Below are positions 11,298 to 21,431 of a DNA stretch of 64,000 nt, piece by piece (position 1 is the stretch's first letter; the number at the start of each line of letters is the position of its first letter). A model generated the notes under the pieces. It was not told where the DNA came from and did not search any database. It saw only the letters and a program-made list of their open reading frames with translations. The position numbers were made by a program, and so were the translations under genes. Source of the DNA: Rhyacophila brunnea (taxonomy: Eukaryota > Arthropoda > Insecta > Trichoptera > Rhyacophilidae); contig JAGYXB010000691.1 in the NCBI GenBank assembly GCA_022495005.1, positions 310,001 to 374,000 of the forward strand, given 5' to 3'.

Positions 11298-12990
11298 CAC
11301 CCTGCCTGAGCTAGTCGAGGGCAGTGGTTGTTAACTTGGCTCCGGTGCAGAGCCGGTTCAGTCAGCGCCTTGCGTCCAGGACCCGGGGAACCGTCATCTT
11401 CCTGGCGGACTCTCCCTTTTCGGTTCGCATAATCTCTATTTAAAAACCGCTAGGTATTTACTCTTACCTTTGTGTGCATCATTTATTTATGTTCAGTAAT
11501 CAATAGTTTCACCTAATATTCCTTTTAAATATATTTTTTTTAGGTTTATAAAAATTCTTATCAAAAATCAAATACACATAATAGTGAAAAACTAGACAAT
11601 CGACATAAGAATTTAAAGAAAAAATTTCTTTAACTAATAAAGTAGTTAACCCAAAATATCACAATGTGCTGGAATTAATGCAGTTTATAGATCCTTTAAT
11701 GGCACCTATGTGGATTCAACGATAGATATTAAAAATAATAAATCTTTTATCTAAAGTGATAATATTTAATGATCGTGTTATAATTGATGAAAACACAATA
11801 ATAAAGTTTGATGATATAAGTGAACGTACCAAGCAGCTTCCTACCTAACTTGCCTATTCTTCGGGCCAATCGGATTCTGGCGTTCAGGAAGTTCGCTAAA
11901 TACCATCCAAATAGTGTACTTATACAGCAGAACTACATGATGGTTAAATGACATGGAAAGTTGATACAACATTGTCGACCGACATGGATTCATATAGGTG
12001 TTATAATATTCTGCCTAGGAACATGAACGAACTGAGGAGCGGATATGATCAAAGAAAGAATAAGAAAGGTACATAATGTATTTGTTTAACAGATCACTAA
12101 TATATTACAAAAAAATATATACTAATAAAATCAACTTACAATAATAAAAATATATAATAATAATTTTCTTGCAATAACAATTGGCTTGTTATTGATGCGT
12201 TTGCATTCCATAAATTCTTATGAATAGTGAATTTCGCAAGAAAAATTATTACATGTTATTATGAGGCGGTTGCTCAACCGAGTTCACTGACCGCAGAATG
12301 TGCAAATGACAATTGGTTTGAGATTGATTTGAAAGACATACTTAATACTAGTTTTTTTTACAAAGTAACATAGCTTTAGGGTATTAAAAAGATGCTAACT
12401 TAAACTTTACACTCTGCCTGAAAATCTGTAAGCCACCACATGTATTATTGTCACAAGACCAGGCAACCAGAGATTACAGGTCATGAGACGACAAGAAAGC
12501 GGTCGTGTGCGGGCCTGTTATAGCTTAGCTGTCGTTAACCACAGAGTAACTCAAACCGTATATGTTTGACCTTCGTTGCGCTAAATCCAATACGGTTTGT
12601 CTGGTACGGAACTTGTAATCATCATTCATAGTGACATTCCGAACCGTCCGTTTACCAGTGTGAGTGCGTAAACACCGAACCGGCTCGAGCGCGCGCCAGC
12701 CCTCTTAACATAAAAAGGCCAATGAATGGCGTCCTGGTTAAACTTCCCCTCCTAGATCCGTGGTCTACCAACAATTACCTTAAAATTACAGTGCGCTGCT
12801 AAAAGCGCCACCAATATACTATTATAATGTTTAGTAGATTATGTGTATATTTAAAAATATATTATCACGGCAAGTAGATGTACCAAATAAAGATGAAGAT
12901 GATGGCTATGTGCAAAAGTAATTTGTCAACATTTTTGAAACTACAATCAGACGTATGAAATACGATTAGCCGTTTGTTTTTGCGTAAATA
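11298..12990 (+). pseudogene. Duplicated block P, copy 1 (unidentified)
   Basis: This block recurs at 21432-22856 and, shorter, at 46473-47283. Shared landmarks are CCTGAGCTAGTCGAG, GTCCAGGACCCGGGGAACCGT, ATAGATCCTTNAATGGCACC, AACATGAACGAACTGAGGAG and, in copies 1 and 2 only, GGTCATGAGACGAC and CCTAGATCCGTG. Plus-strand frames give coding-like pieces resembling 'DPGNRHLPGGLSFFGS', 'PVYRSFNGTYVDSMIDI' and 'NRILASRKFAKYHPNS'. In this copy they are interrupted by stops and shifts. A T-rich tract ending in AG just before GTTTATAAAAATTC suggests a retained 3' splice site. I could not identify the parent gene; a decayed host gene or a transposon gene are both possible. Confidence 0.4.
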
Positions 12991-13210
12991 ATCGAAAACA
13001 CATAATAAAAAAATTTAGTATCGTTAACGGCCCACATGCGCCACACAGGACACGTTTTTACCTATACGAGTGTATTCTAAGCAATTCAATTTATTTTATA
13101 TTACATAGATTGAATTTGTCCACCCTACTCTCATTATTATTACCATAATGATGAAAACACGTAACAATAATAAATTATTACAGATAGGTACGGTCTTCTA
13201 CCAGTCAGTG

Positions 13211-13623
13211 TCATTTTGTGTGTTTGTAGAGTATTGAGCAGCGAAAATGTAGATGAACATACATTGCACAGTATATGGTTCCTTAACATTGATATTTTTT
13301 TTTATTTCCTAAGCATTTTTAAAGACCAAGGCTGTGAAAATTTACATGAGCACACTTTGCAATCAAATGTTTTTTCAATAACATGTGATTTCATAAATTT
13401 TCATGTCATCGCCAAAAGTTTAGAAGAGAAAATTTACATTCATATAGCTAGTAAACAGAATGTGTCAATTTATGCTTTTTCAAATATTTCGTCATAGAAA
13501 ATTTACTTGAGCAAACATCGCATTGATATGGTTTTTCAGCAGTAGGTATGTGTCATTTTATGCCTTTTTAGACAGTAGAGCTGTGAAAATTTCTTCACGC
13601 AAACTTCGCATTGATGCGGTTTT
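13211..13623 (-). pseudogene. Degenerate zinc fingers beyond the stop of unit A
   Basis: Past the stop codon of the unit A array, minus-strand translation still gives finger pieces. The first is one full finger (QCEVCVKKF...LKRHKMTH), ending in the same 'HTYC-stop' as the main frame; it is a near-duplicate of the last translated finger. Then come a KPYQCDVCSSKF...YLKKHK finger, and weaker ones with shifts. Units B (35655-35778) and C (47735-48056) have matching remnants. The break lies in the inter-finger linker normally read HTGEKP, so the gene formerly encoded more fingers. Confidence 0.65.
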
Positions 13624-15240
13624 TCAGCAGTAGGTATGTGTCATTTTATGCCTTTTAAGATAGTAGAGCCGCAAAAATTTCTTCGAACATACTTCGCATT
13701 GATGCGGTTTTTCACTAGTATGAGTAAGTTTATGCTTTTTTAGATAGCTAATATGCGAAAAATTAGATAAGCAAACATCGCACTGATATGGTTTTTCAAC
13801 AGTATGAATAAGTTTATGCATTTTTAAAGTGTTGAAGTGCAAAAATTTAGTTGAGCATACATCGCATTGATACGGCTTTTCACCAGTATGTATCATTTTA
13901 TGCGTGTTAAGAGCGCCCAGTTGCGAAAATTTAGATGAGCAAACATCGCATAGATATGGTTTTTCACCGGTGTGTGTCATTTTATGAACTTTTAGAGACT
14001 TGAGCTCCAAAAATTTTGATGAGCATTCTTCACATTGATATGGTCTTTCACCAGTATGTGTCATTTTATGCATTTTTAGATGGTTGAGCCGCAAAAATTT
14101 CTTTGAGCACACTTCGCAATGATATGGTCTTTCACCAGTATGTGTCATTTTATGCGTTTTTAGTTGGTCGAGCCTCCAAAATTTGGATAAGCAATCGTCG
14201 CAATGAAATGGTTTGTCACCAGTGTGTTTCATTTTATGTGTTTTCAAAGACCTGAGAAAGAAAAATTTAGAAGAGCAAACATCACACTCATATGGTTTGT
14301 TACCAGTATGTATCACATTATGCGTTTTTAGACGGCTAAGGCGGGAGAATTTAGATGAACACACTTTGCATTTATATGCTTTTTTATAAGTATGTATCTT
14401 TTTATGTTTTGTTAAATAGTTCATACTAGAAAATTTTGATGAACAGAGGTCACATTGATATGGTTTTTCTCCAGTGTGAGTATTTTGATGCCTTTTTAAA
14501 TAGCTATGCTGCGAGAATCTTGATGAACACAGTTTGCATTGATATGGTTTTTCCCCAGTATGTGTCATTTTATGCTTTCTAAGAGTGCTGGGCCGTGAAA
14601 ATTTTGTTGAACATATATCGCATTGATATGATCTTTCACGAGTATGTGTTTTTTTATGTATTTTAAGATGGCTGACACGTAAGAATTTTAAAGAGCAAAC
14701 ATCGCATTGATGTTGTTTTTCACGAGTATGTATAATTTTATGTTTTTTAAGGGTGCTGGGCAGTGAAAATTTCGAGGAGCATATATCGCATTGGTATGGT
14801 TTTTCACCAGTATGTGTCATTTTATGCATTTTTAATTTGTACAAATACAAAAATGATTTTGAGCATACATCGCATTGATGTTGTTTTTCACCAGTACGTG
14901 AACTGTTATTTGTTTTGTGATCTAAGATTGATTTCATACAGAAAACAATGTGTTTCTTTAGCGAACTCGAGGATTCGAATAATGAGTAACAAACACTACA
15001 AACAAAATTACGCGGATAATACATCACTTTGCTTAGTTTAATCTGAACTACCTTCGGCAAATACATCTTATGTATTTCTTGTTTAATGTTTAGATCATCT
15101 ATAGTCATCTTGGGATGCTGTATTTTCTCAACTTGGACAGCAGATTTGGAATCCATGGTGAGATTACTCCCTTTCATAATTTTGTCGAAAATCACGATGG
15201 GCAAGTGACTCTCACATTTAATGTGGCGCTGAGTAGAAGT
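13624..15240 (-). CDS. C2H2 zinc-finger protein, finger exon of unit A (15 fingers)
   Basis: This last exon encodes 538 residues plus a stop. Its 5' limit is the 3' splice site TTGTTTTTTAG|ACTTCTACTCAG (15241-15250 on the minus strand). The in-frame TTG at 15204 is not a start. The lead segment (about 60 residues) is followed by an atypical C-x2-C...H-x4-C finger (FVCSVCYS...HIVFC) and then 15 tandem C-x2-C-x12-H-x3-H fingers with linkers close to HTGEKPYQ. Such arrays bind DNA, usually as nuclear transcription regulators; the target is unknown. Finger 9 has CDDC but keeps both Cys and both His. All 15 keep the zinc ligands. Joined in phase 0 to 16905-17054 and 19112-19261, the model gives 638 residues. 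Units B and C are paralogues. Confidence 0.85.
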   Translation of the reverse strand, partial: TSTQRHIKCESHLPIVIFDKIMKGSNLTMDSKSAVQVEKIQHPKMTIDDLNIKQEIHKMYLPKVVQIKLSKVMYYPRNFVCSVCYSLFESSSSLKKHIVFCMKSILDHKTNNSSRTGEKQHQCDVCSKSFLYLYKLKMHKMTHTGEKPYQCDICSSKFSLPSTLKKHKIIHTREKQHQCDVCSLKFLRVSHLKIHKKTHTRERSYQCDICSTKFSRPSTLRKHKMTHTGEKPYQCKLCSSRFSQHSYLKRHQNTHTGEKPYQCDLCSSKFSSMNYLTKHKKIHTYKKAYKCKVCSSKFSRLSRLKTHNVIHTGNKPYECDVCSSKFFFLRSLKTHKMKHTGDKPFHCDDCLSKFWRLDQLKTHKMTHTGERPYHCEVCSKKFLRLNHLKMHKMTHTGERPYQCEECSSKFLELKSLKVHKMTHTGEKPYLCDVCSSKFSQLGALNTHKMIHTGEKPYQCDVCSTKFLHFNTLKMHKLIHTVEKPYQCDVCLSNFSHISYLKKHKLTHTSEKPHQCEVCSKKFLRLYYLKRHKMTHTYC

Positions 15241-15257
15241 CTAAAAAACAATACATT

Positions 15258-15600
15258 TTGTTTTATTCTATTCAATTGTGTAAATTAATGATAAATAACT
15301 CAGTTTCTTATGTTCGTATGGAGACAGAAATAAGAAAGTATTTGATTCTAAAAGAAAAATACATATCGAAACCAAGCCACAAAAATCATCATATTAGTCT
15401 CATCGGTGTGATCGGTAAATCATTCCACGTGACACAATACTGCATGCATCCACGATGGACGTTTTGGTCTGATTCTTGTTACAGCATTTTATGAGAGTAC
15501 TTATCGACATTAATTAAAATTACTACGACAACTAATAACGAACATACATAATTTTAAATAATAAATATAAATAAAAAAATAAAAATTAAAACTAGAAGAT
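15258..15600. other. Intron 2 sequence of unit A next to the finger exon
   Basis: This sequence is colinear with about 37510-37865 and 49510-49880. Landmarks are ATCGGTGTGATNGGTAAATC and CACAATACTGCATGCATCCAC. The matches keep no common open frame across the copies, so it is read as duplicated intron. Confidence 0.6.
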
Positions 15601-15603
15601 TTT

Positions 15604-16250
15604 TTTTTGAAAAAGTAAGTCAGCCGGTAGGAATTGAACATCTATTGGGTTTGCGCCAGTGCGCATACTAGACTGTGATACAGCTACCATACTTAATTGC
15701 GACATTTTTTATTATTGTTCTCTAAGACCCTTACTACTTACTATTAACGCCCTCCAGTATCAGAAGTGTTTTCAAAATTATGTATGTTAAATTATTAGAA
15801 AGTTACATTTTTAAATCTTTTGAATAATCCGTTTAATAAAAGAAATGATTACAATTATTAGGAAGTAAGTTACAACAGAACATTTTGGAGTCATCCTTGA
15901 CATCGGTAAAAAATTAAAAAAGTATCTACTTTGATTTAAAATGATAACGCCGATCGCCAATAGTAGCTAAATTTGGAAAGCGCTTCAGAGAATATTAAGG
16001 GCTAATAGCTACAATTTTTCGCAATTAACGAGGAAGTATGGCAGGTATAGCATAGTGGACTATTCGCACGGGCGCGAAACCCAAGATATACAGGTTCGTT
16101 TCCAAAACATTTCTTTAGGTTATAATATATTTTCCCAGAAGTGATTTCAAAATTATGCATGTTCAATAATAAACTTAGAATGTTACATTCGTAAATCTTG
16201 TGAATTTTTCGTTAAACAAAAGAAATAGTTATTCAACAAATATAAATTCT
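15604..16250. repeat. tRNA-like foldback-family element in intron 2 of unit A
   Basis: A minus-strand tRNA-like segment (about 15618-15695, AAGTCAGCCGGTAGGAATTGAA) and a plus-strand one (about 16036-16108, GGCAGGTATAGCATAGTGG ... ATACAGGTTCGTTTCC) face each other. Both outer parts carry the family signature (GTGTTTTCAAAATTATG, TTACATT...AAATCTT, GAATAAT/GAATTTTTCG, AAAGAAAT). Unit C keeps a single copy (49880-50150), and unit B an internally deleted one (37870-38410). The tRNA-like part has A- and B-box-like motifs but is not a complete tRNA. Confidence 0.5.
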
Positions 16251-16289
16251 AACTAATGATCCGATAACAAGTATTGATAGGTACATACT

Positions 16290-16780
16290 TTCTTTTGAAA
16301 CGTTGTAACGGAAACCTTTGTGTGGTTTTGTTTCTGCGCTTTTTATTATGTGTTCAGTCAGTCATGAAATGCGTCAACTACATTGAGATGCTTTACGTGC
16401 TGTTTGTTAGGGAATTTAAAAGCGGGCGATTCAGCAACCGCGATTGTGATGATGACAGACAAAACTTTCTATTTGCTAAAAAGCCAACAAGCTAGAGACT
16501 ATTTTGACAAAACGTTGTTCGTTTTTACCGGGAGGTCGCTACTACGCTCTACTGCGCAGACGCAGTAGGCCCACACGCCAGCGTGTAGCGTGTAAAGTTG
16601 ACCGGCTTTCAACTTTTTTCTGTAGATTGTTTACAATCTGCTTATTAGCTTGTGCAATGACGACACTGGTCGACTTTACAGGCAGATTTTAAATTCGCCA
16701 ACACGCAGCTCGTAAAGTAGCTCAATGTCATTGACGCTTTACGGTCCAAATCAGTGGAGGGATTAATAATATTAATCACA
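16290..16780. other. Conserved intronic block of unit A
   Basis: About 490 bp are closely matched at 38605-39075 (unit B) and 50365-50835 (unit C). Shared landmarks are GAAACCTTTGTGTGGTTTTG, ACCGGGAGGTCGCTAC and AGTAGCTCAATGTCATTGAC. Short plus-strand frames exist, but their lengths and frames differ between copies. In unit C the arms TTTACAATCTGC (50697-50708) and GCAGATTGTAAA (50749-50760) pair exactly. In A and B they have mismatches. It could be an old MITE fixed before the duplications. Function is unknown. Confidence 0.45.
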
Positions 16781-16904
16781 GCTCTCTAACAACTTGTAGG
16801 CACATACTGTCTGTGGCTAAATGCTAAAATGTCCTATGTCCACTGATCATCACGTAAAGAGCATACTGGAATAAAATGGCATGCAAGACGATATACAAAC
16901 GAAC

Positions 16905-17054
16905 CTGATATATTGTCGTGTGTTGTCCATATGAGCATCCGGGTTTCGAATCGTCATAAATCTCCGGGCGCATTTGGTTTTCAACAAACATCTCATTGTT
17001 ATCTCCACCATCATTGTAAGTCTCGGATTTTATATTACTTTTAGTTGCAGGGTT
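16905..17054 (-). CDS. Second coding exon of zinc-finger unit A
   Basis: This exon has 50 codons between a 3' splice site (TTTAAG|AACCCT) and a 5' splice site (ATCAG|GTTCGT), in phase 0 at both ends. It encodes an acidic, glycine- and asparagine-rich linker starting NPATKSNIKSET, with FVENQM, YDDSKPGCSYG and a final Q. 'IKSE' and exon 1 'VKRE' are sumoylation-type motifs. No zinc ligands are present. The exon is identical in length in units B and C with a few substitutions, and no copy has a stop, which supports real coding. It probably serves as the spacer between the N-terminal segment and the finger array. Confidence 0.7.
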
Positions 17055-17159
17055 CTTAAAATAAATAATAATATTATGTAACAATATCGCGATCTTCCTC
17101 AACAGATTTAACTACGCTGATGGATTAAGGCCACCCCCATCGTCTACTACCGCTCAAAT

Positions 17160-17430
17160 AATTCAAATTGATTTGAAGTATTTCACATTTATTTTTATTT
17201 ACAAAAATTGATGTTTATAAAAATATATTATACTTATAAAACATAATAAGGGATGAAATAATAAAGAAAAAAATAAATACTATTCTAATAGTAACAGCCA
17301 AGGCGCAATCCGTATTCGTATTTAAATACTTCAATAGAGATTATTTTTATACCTTACTTGCTGTTTTTAACAAAATACTTGCAAGTTTTGCATATATATA
17401 CTTACCGAATAATTTGAAGCCATAATAATA
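17160..17430. other. Intron 1 sequence of unit A, 3' part
   Basis: AT-rich sequence colinear with 39480-39840 in unit B and 51240-51690 in unit C (for example CATAATAAGGGATGAAATAATAAA). No coding content. Confidence 0.55.
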
Positions 17431-17431
17431 T

Positions 17432-18380
17432 TTTATGTACCCGGCTTCGCACAGGGTCACTTCGTGGTTATATTTATCTTAGATATTTAAAAAATAATAA
17501 AAGTTAATTATTTTTTTGATATTAAAATATCTGTGTAATACAATATGGCAATATGAAAATAATTCTAATAGAAGTAAAGGACAAACAAAAAAACACTAAA
17601 TTAAAATCAAATATAAAATATGCAAACGTTATTAATTTTATTAACATGTAGTAAAAAAAACAAAATTGGATGGAACAAACAAACAACAAACTCTGTATTG
17701 TATATAATACTCATTCAGAAACCTTCGGTGTGCGCACAACAACTGCCAAAAAATAATCGCAATCGGATGAATGGTATAGGATGCGAAAAGAATAAGAATA
17801 TGATTTTCTAGTTGAGAAATCGTCATGGGCTTGCGCACGACAACTTACTAAAGTTTCATTGCATTTGGATGAATGGTATAGGAACGCATACAAATAGTAG
17901 AAGAAAAAGATGGTTGTACTAATTCAGAAACCGTTGCAGGTGTGCGCACAACAACTCACCAAAGTTTCATTGCAATCCGATGAACGGTATAGGAACGCAT
18001 ACGAATAGAAGAAGATGGTTGTAATAATTCAGAAACTTTCGCGGCGTGTGCACAACAACTGGTCAACATTTCATCGCAATCGGATGAATGGTATAAGCAC
18101 GAATACGAATAGAAGAAAAATAAAATAGTTGTATCAATTCAGAAACCTTTGCGGGCGTGAGCACAACACTTGATCAAAATCTCATTGCAATCAGATGAAT
18201 GGTATAGGAACGCATACGCATAGAAGAAGAAGATGTTTGTACTAATTTAGAAACCTTCGCGGGCGTGCGCACAACAACTGGTCAAAATTTCATCGCAATC
18301 GGATGAATGGTATAAGCACGCATACGAATAGAAGAAGATAGAATAGAAGAAGAAGATGGTTGTACTAATTCAGAAAGTAC
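17432..18380. repeat. Intron 1 repeat region: ACCCGGCTTCGC motif plus six ~105-bp tandem units
   Basis: After GTACCCGGCTTCGCACAGG (about 17438), a unit of roughly 103-112 bp is repeated. Each has a GATGAATGGTATAGG-like core (near 17765, 17868, 17978, 18081, 18193 and 18300), a GAAGAAGAAGATGG tract, ATTCAGAAACC and GTGCGCACAACAACTG. The same array with seven units is at 40049-40828 in unit B. The combination recalls a class of insect interspersed repeats, so this looks like amplification of a transposon-derived segment. It does not keep a frame across units. Confidence 0.7.
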
Positions 18381-18387
18381 TAGTTAA

Positions 18388-19111
18388 TAATGGAAGAGGA
18401 CGTTTTTGTGATTGTGAATTACAACTAAGGTCTTTGCATTCGACTCTACGAAGTAGATAGGATGTATGTAATCCACACAAATAAAATTTTACAAATGGCA
18501 CAAAAACGGTTTTTGTTGTGTTTTTCGGTCAAAGATAAAATACAACATATACAAAAACATGTGAAGTGCATGATAATCAATAATTTGTTTTCGTTATTCT
18601 TAATCTGATATTAATTAAAGAAAAACCAACAAAAATTTTCATTATTCCCACTTAACGTCCATCTTTTTTTAATAAAATGCCATCTAAGTTAAGAAAATAA
18701 ACCAGCTTTTTCAGCCTACGTCATTTGGACACAACCTGTTTTTATTCGTGGCCAATGTTACTATAAAATAAAACCATTTTTAAAAAAACTCTGGGTTACG
18801 TCATGTTTCCTCACTACAGTCGAATTTAATAACAATTGGGAAACACAAAACAAAAAGAAACGGGTTGCCGTCTGGCTGAGCTTCAACAATGTTTAATTTT
18901 CGAGCGTGTAGAGATAATATAGGATGCAAATTTAAACACGTGTTATGTTAGGTTAGGAATTATCCTATTTTACTTATGCGGTGCTGAATATAATACGGAG
19001 TCGAAAGAAAGATAGGTACCTACCTAATTTAAATCTACATTAGGTATACTTTCACGAGGCATGACTGTATCTAAGTCTAAAGACACGTAAAATAAGTTCT
19101 GAAAAACTAAC
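18388..19111 (-). other. Intron 1 sequence of unit A, 5' part
   Basis: Colinear with 254-981 and 40835-41583, ending at the exon 1 splice donor (minus-strand GTTAGT). No gene seen. Confidence 0.6.
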
Positions 19112-19261
19112 CTCATACATACAGATGGCATCGTCAACGATCTCTTGCTTCAACGGGTAAGGGCTGGCTTCCGGGCTGTTCGATGTTTTGATCGCTAGAT
19201 CAGACCAACTCTGACCTTCCTCGACTGATTCACTATCCTTCGGTTCGCGTTTTACCTCCAT
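19112..19261 (-). CDS. First coding exon of zinc-finger unit A
   Basis: The ATG at 19261-19259 opens 50 codons that start MEVKREPKDSESVEEG and end at the splice donor GAG|GTTAGT, in phase 0. The segment is acidic with repeated Glu/Ser, and includes WSDLAIKTSN and PLKQEIVDD. It has no recognised domain. The start is chosen because it is the only ATG shared by copies 0, A and B, and because a conserved CRE-like site lies about 50 bp upstream. It joins in frame to 16905-17054 and 13624-15240. Codons continuing to 19052 are intron read-through. Confidence 0.7.
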
Positions 19262-19311
19262 TATAGGTGATTAGTCTGCACTAGGTACCGATGTTGTAGA
19301 TAAATTGATAA

Positions 19312-19321
19312 GTGACGTCAC
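19312..19321. promoter_or_regulatory. CRE-like palindrome upstream of exon 1, unit A
   Basis: GTGACGTCAC about 50 bp upstream of the exon 1 ATG, at the same place as in units 0 and B. It is a candidate bZIP (CREB/ATF) site. Confidence 0.5.
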
Positions 19322-21430
19322 CTGCTATTTTGGTTTTCTGTTGAACGTATATTATTATATATGGCCATTGACAATAATTCTGTACAGTATTGCCAGTCAG
19401 ACGTAAAAATGTTTATTATTTTTCATATTGTAAAGCAGCAGGTTAAAATAGGGACATGATTTGTGTTTAAAAGTAAAAAGTGTGTATGCTAATTATAGAC
19501 ATTAATTTTTTTAATAGATTTATATTTTATTTCACAGTAAGATATTATATTTTTCGAATACGACACGAAAAATGTAGTTTTATGATGTACCTAATGAGTA
19601 CTTATCAATAATAAAGTAGGTACGTAGTGGTAAATGTGTAATATTGTATAGACGTCATGTAGGTATATTATTCTAATTCAGATTTCCAAAAACTTCAGTT
19701 CTTCATAAATTATTATGAATTGGTGCAGTCGAGAGGAAGTGCCTGGTTCCATTCTTACGCTTTTAGACTTGTGGGAGGCTACGTAGTTCCGCTGAAAGAG
19801 TTCACAAAACCATCGATATAGTAAATTTTATGAATCTGCTTCAGGTGCGATTAATACTTGTGCTTTTTATATATACTTTTTTAAAGTATTCCATCAGCAT
19901 CTTGATAAAACTTATTTTCGGAAATTTCGAAAATCAAATTCATTTTTTTTTCATTGAATGCTGAAGATGGACGCTGACGTTTCCTTCGAGGATATGTAGG
20001 TAGGTATCGAAAAACAGCGCTTGCCCAGCAAATTCCTTCGTTTCTCCCTTTACACCTCGACTGTGTATGAAAGCATAAAATGTCTATATTACGATCGAAT
20101 AAATATAAAATTCCTTGTCGGCAGGCATTCAAAATTAATACTTTACTACACGGACAACGAAGCTATGGCACGCGTGCCGTTAGTGACACGCAAACATTTC
20201 ATTTTGAAGAAAAAAAATCTAGTACTTACTATTTTTTATAGGTAGGTATTTGATTGAGATTGCCTGTCATATTGATTTGCATAACCCCATAATTAGAAGA
20301 CCTTTCTCGTTTCGAATATATAATTATAATACTTAGCTTTCAACATATAAGGTGAATTGAGTGATAGTTACGAAACGCTTTTTCGTAAACATGACCTCAA
20401 ACTGGCGTAAACATAATTATTTATAATTGTACGAGCATATCAACGTCTTCCTCTATACTAATATGTATTACTAAATTATGATAATGGCTGAAAATACAGA
20501 AGATTTAACAACATTTATAAAATGTTTGTTTGATAATCAAATCTGCGTGACAAGGTTTGCCATTTTGAAAAGCCACACGATAAAAAAGTATTTTTAGTAA
20601 AAACGTACTAACTCTAAAATAATTTTATATATTTTTTTATCATACTATTAATAATGTACTTACAAGCGACGTTTAATATTCTATAGTGTAGACTGAAGAA
20701 TATATAAATAAGTTATTTGTTATTGTCGTTTAGAACTGACTGCATTTAGCAAGCTTCTTACTGTATTATGATATTATACACAGAAGAAGTTTACTTACGT
20801 TTATCATCACTTGAAATTATTAATAAACACAAAACCATCATATTACATGAACTCCAAGGTCTCAAGATTCAGTTTTTAAAGAATTCAATAAATATGCTCC
20901 AACAAGTGAACACGACAGCCACGTCAGTATAGGCACTCTATAGAATAAGATTGGTCAACCATATACAGCAAAGGGAGGGGCAGGAAAGGTAGGACCACTC
21001 GTTGTCGATAAGTTTCCGAATGCCTTGGCTTGTACTTGAGTCGGCTTTGAATGCTCCTAAGAATATCGAAGTGCAAGGCCAGATGAGCGCGCGGGTAGAG
21101 GCGCGTGAAACTCAAACGTATAACCAGGTATGTCATTCTCAAAAAAAGACACCTTCTGTCTATAATATACCTACGGTTATACGCTCTACCGCTGTGTTCT
21201 AACACTAACGGCGGTCATCTTGTGATTTGTTTTGTTTTTCTACATTAAAGTGGGTGAATGTGGAATATATTTTTTTTTATTACTGTCATCAACTAAAATA
21301 CGTTTAACTAAAATATTATTTGAAGTAGGTACTTATTTAAAAAAAATCTTCTTTAGTCAATAAAAGTAGTTAAGAGAAAATATTACATGCCGTGGGTTAC
21401 CCAGTTTTTTATAACAGAGATATTATATTC
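19322..21430. other. Upstream duplicated block of unit A
   Basis: This is non-coding sequence closely colinear with 41793-44540 in unit B, except for the foldback insertion there. Its most conserved part is about 20340-21400. It ends with TAACACTAACGGCGG(T/C)CATCTTGTG and then TCTTCTTTAGTCAATAAAAGTAG, which resembles a piece of block P. Several short frames occur on both strands (for example 20924-21205), but the reading frames in the A and B copies differ in length, so I do not call a gene. Confidence 0.5.
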
Positions 21431-21431
21431 A

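Noticed and set aside
15202..15204. Start codon (TTG) for the finger exon, and equivalents at 37467 and 49466
   Set aside because: A splice acceptor lies 36 bases upstream in frame and separate start exons exist, so the TTG is an internal Leu codon.
20924..21205. Gene in the conserved upstream block (also 43994-44284)
   Set aside because: The frames differ in length and start between the two copies despite near-identical DNA, which is not what coding constraint would give.
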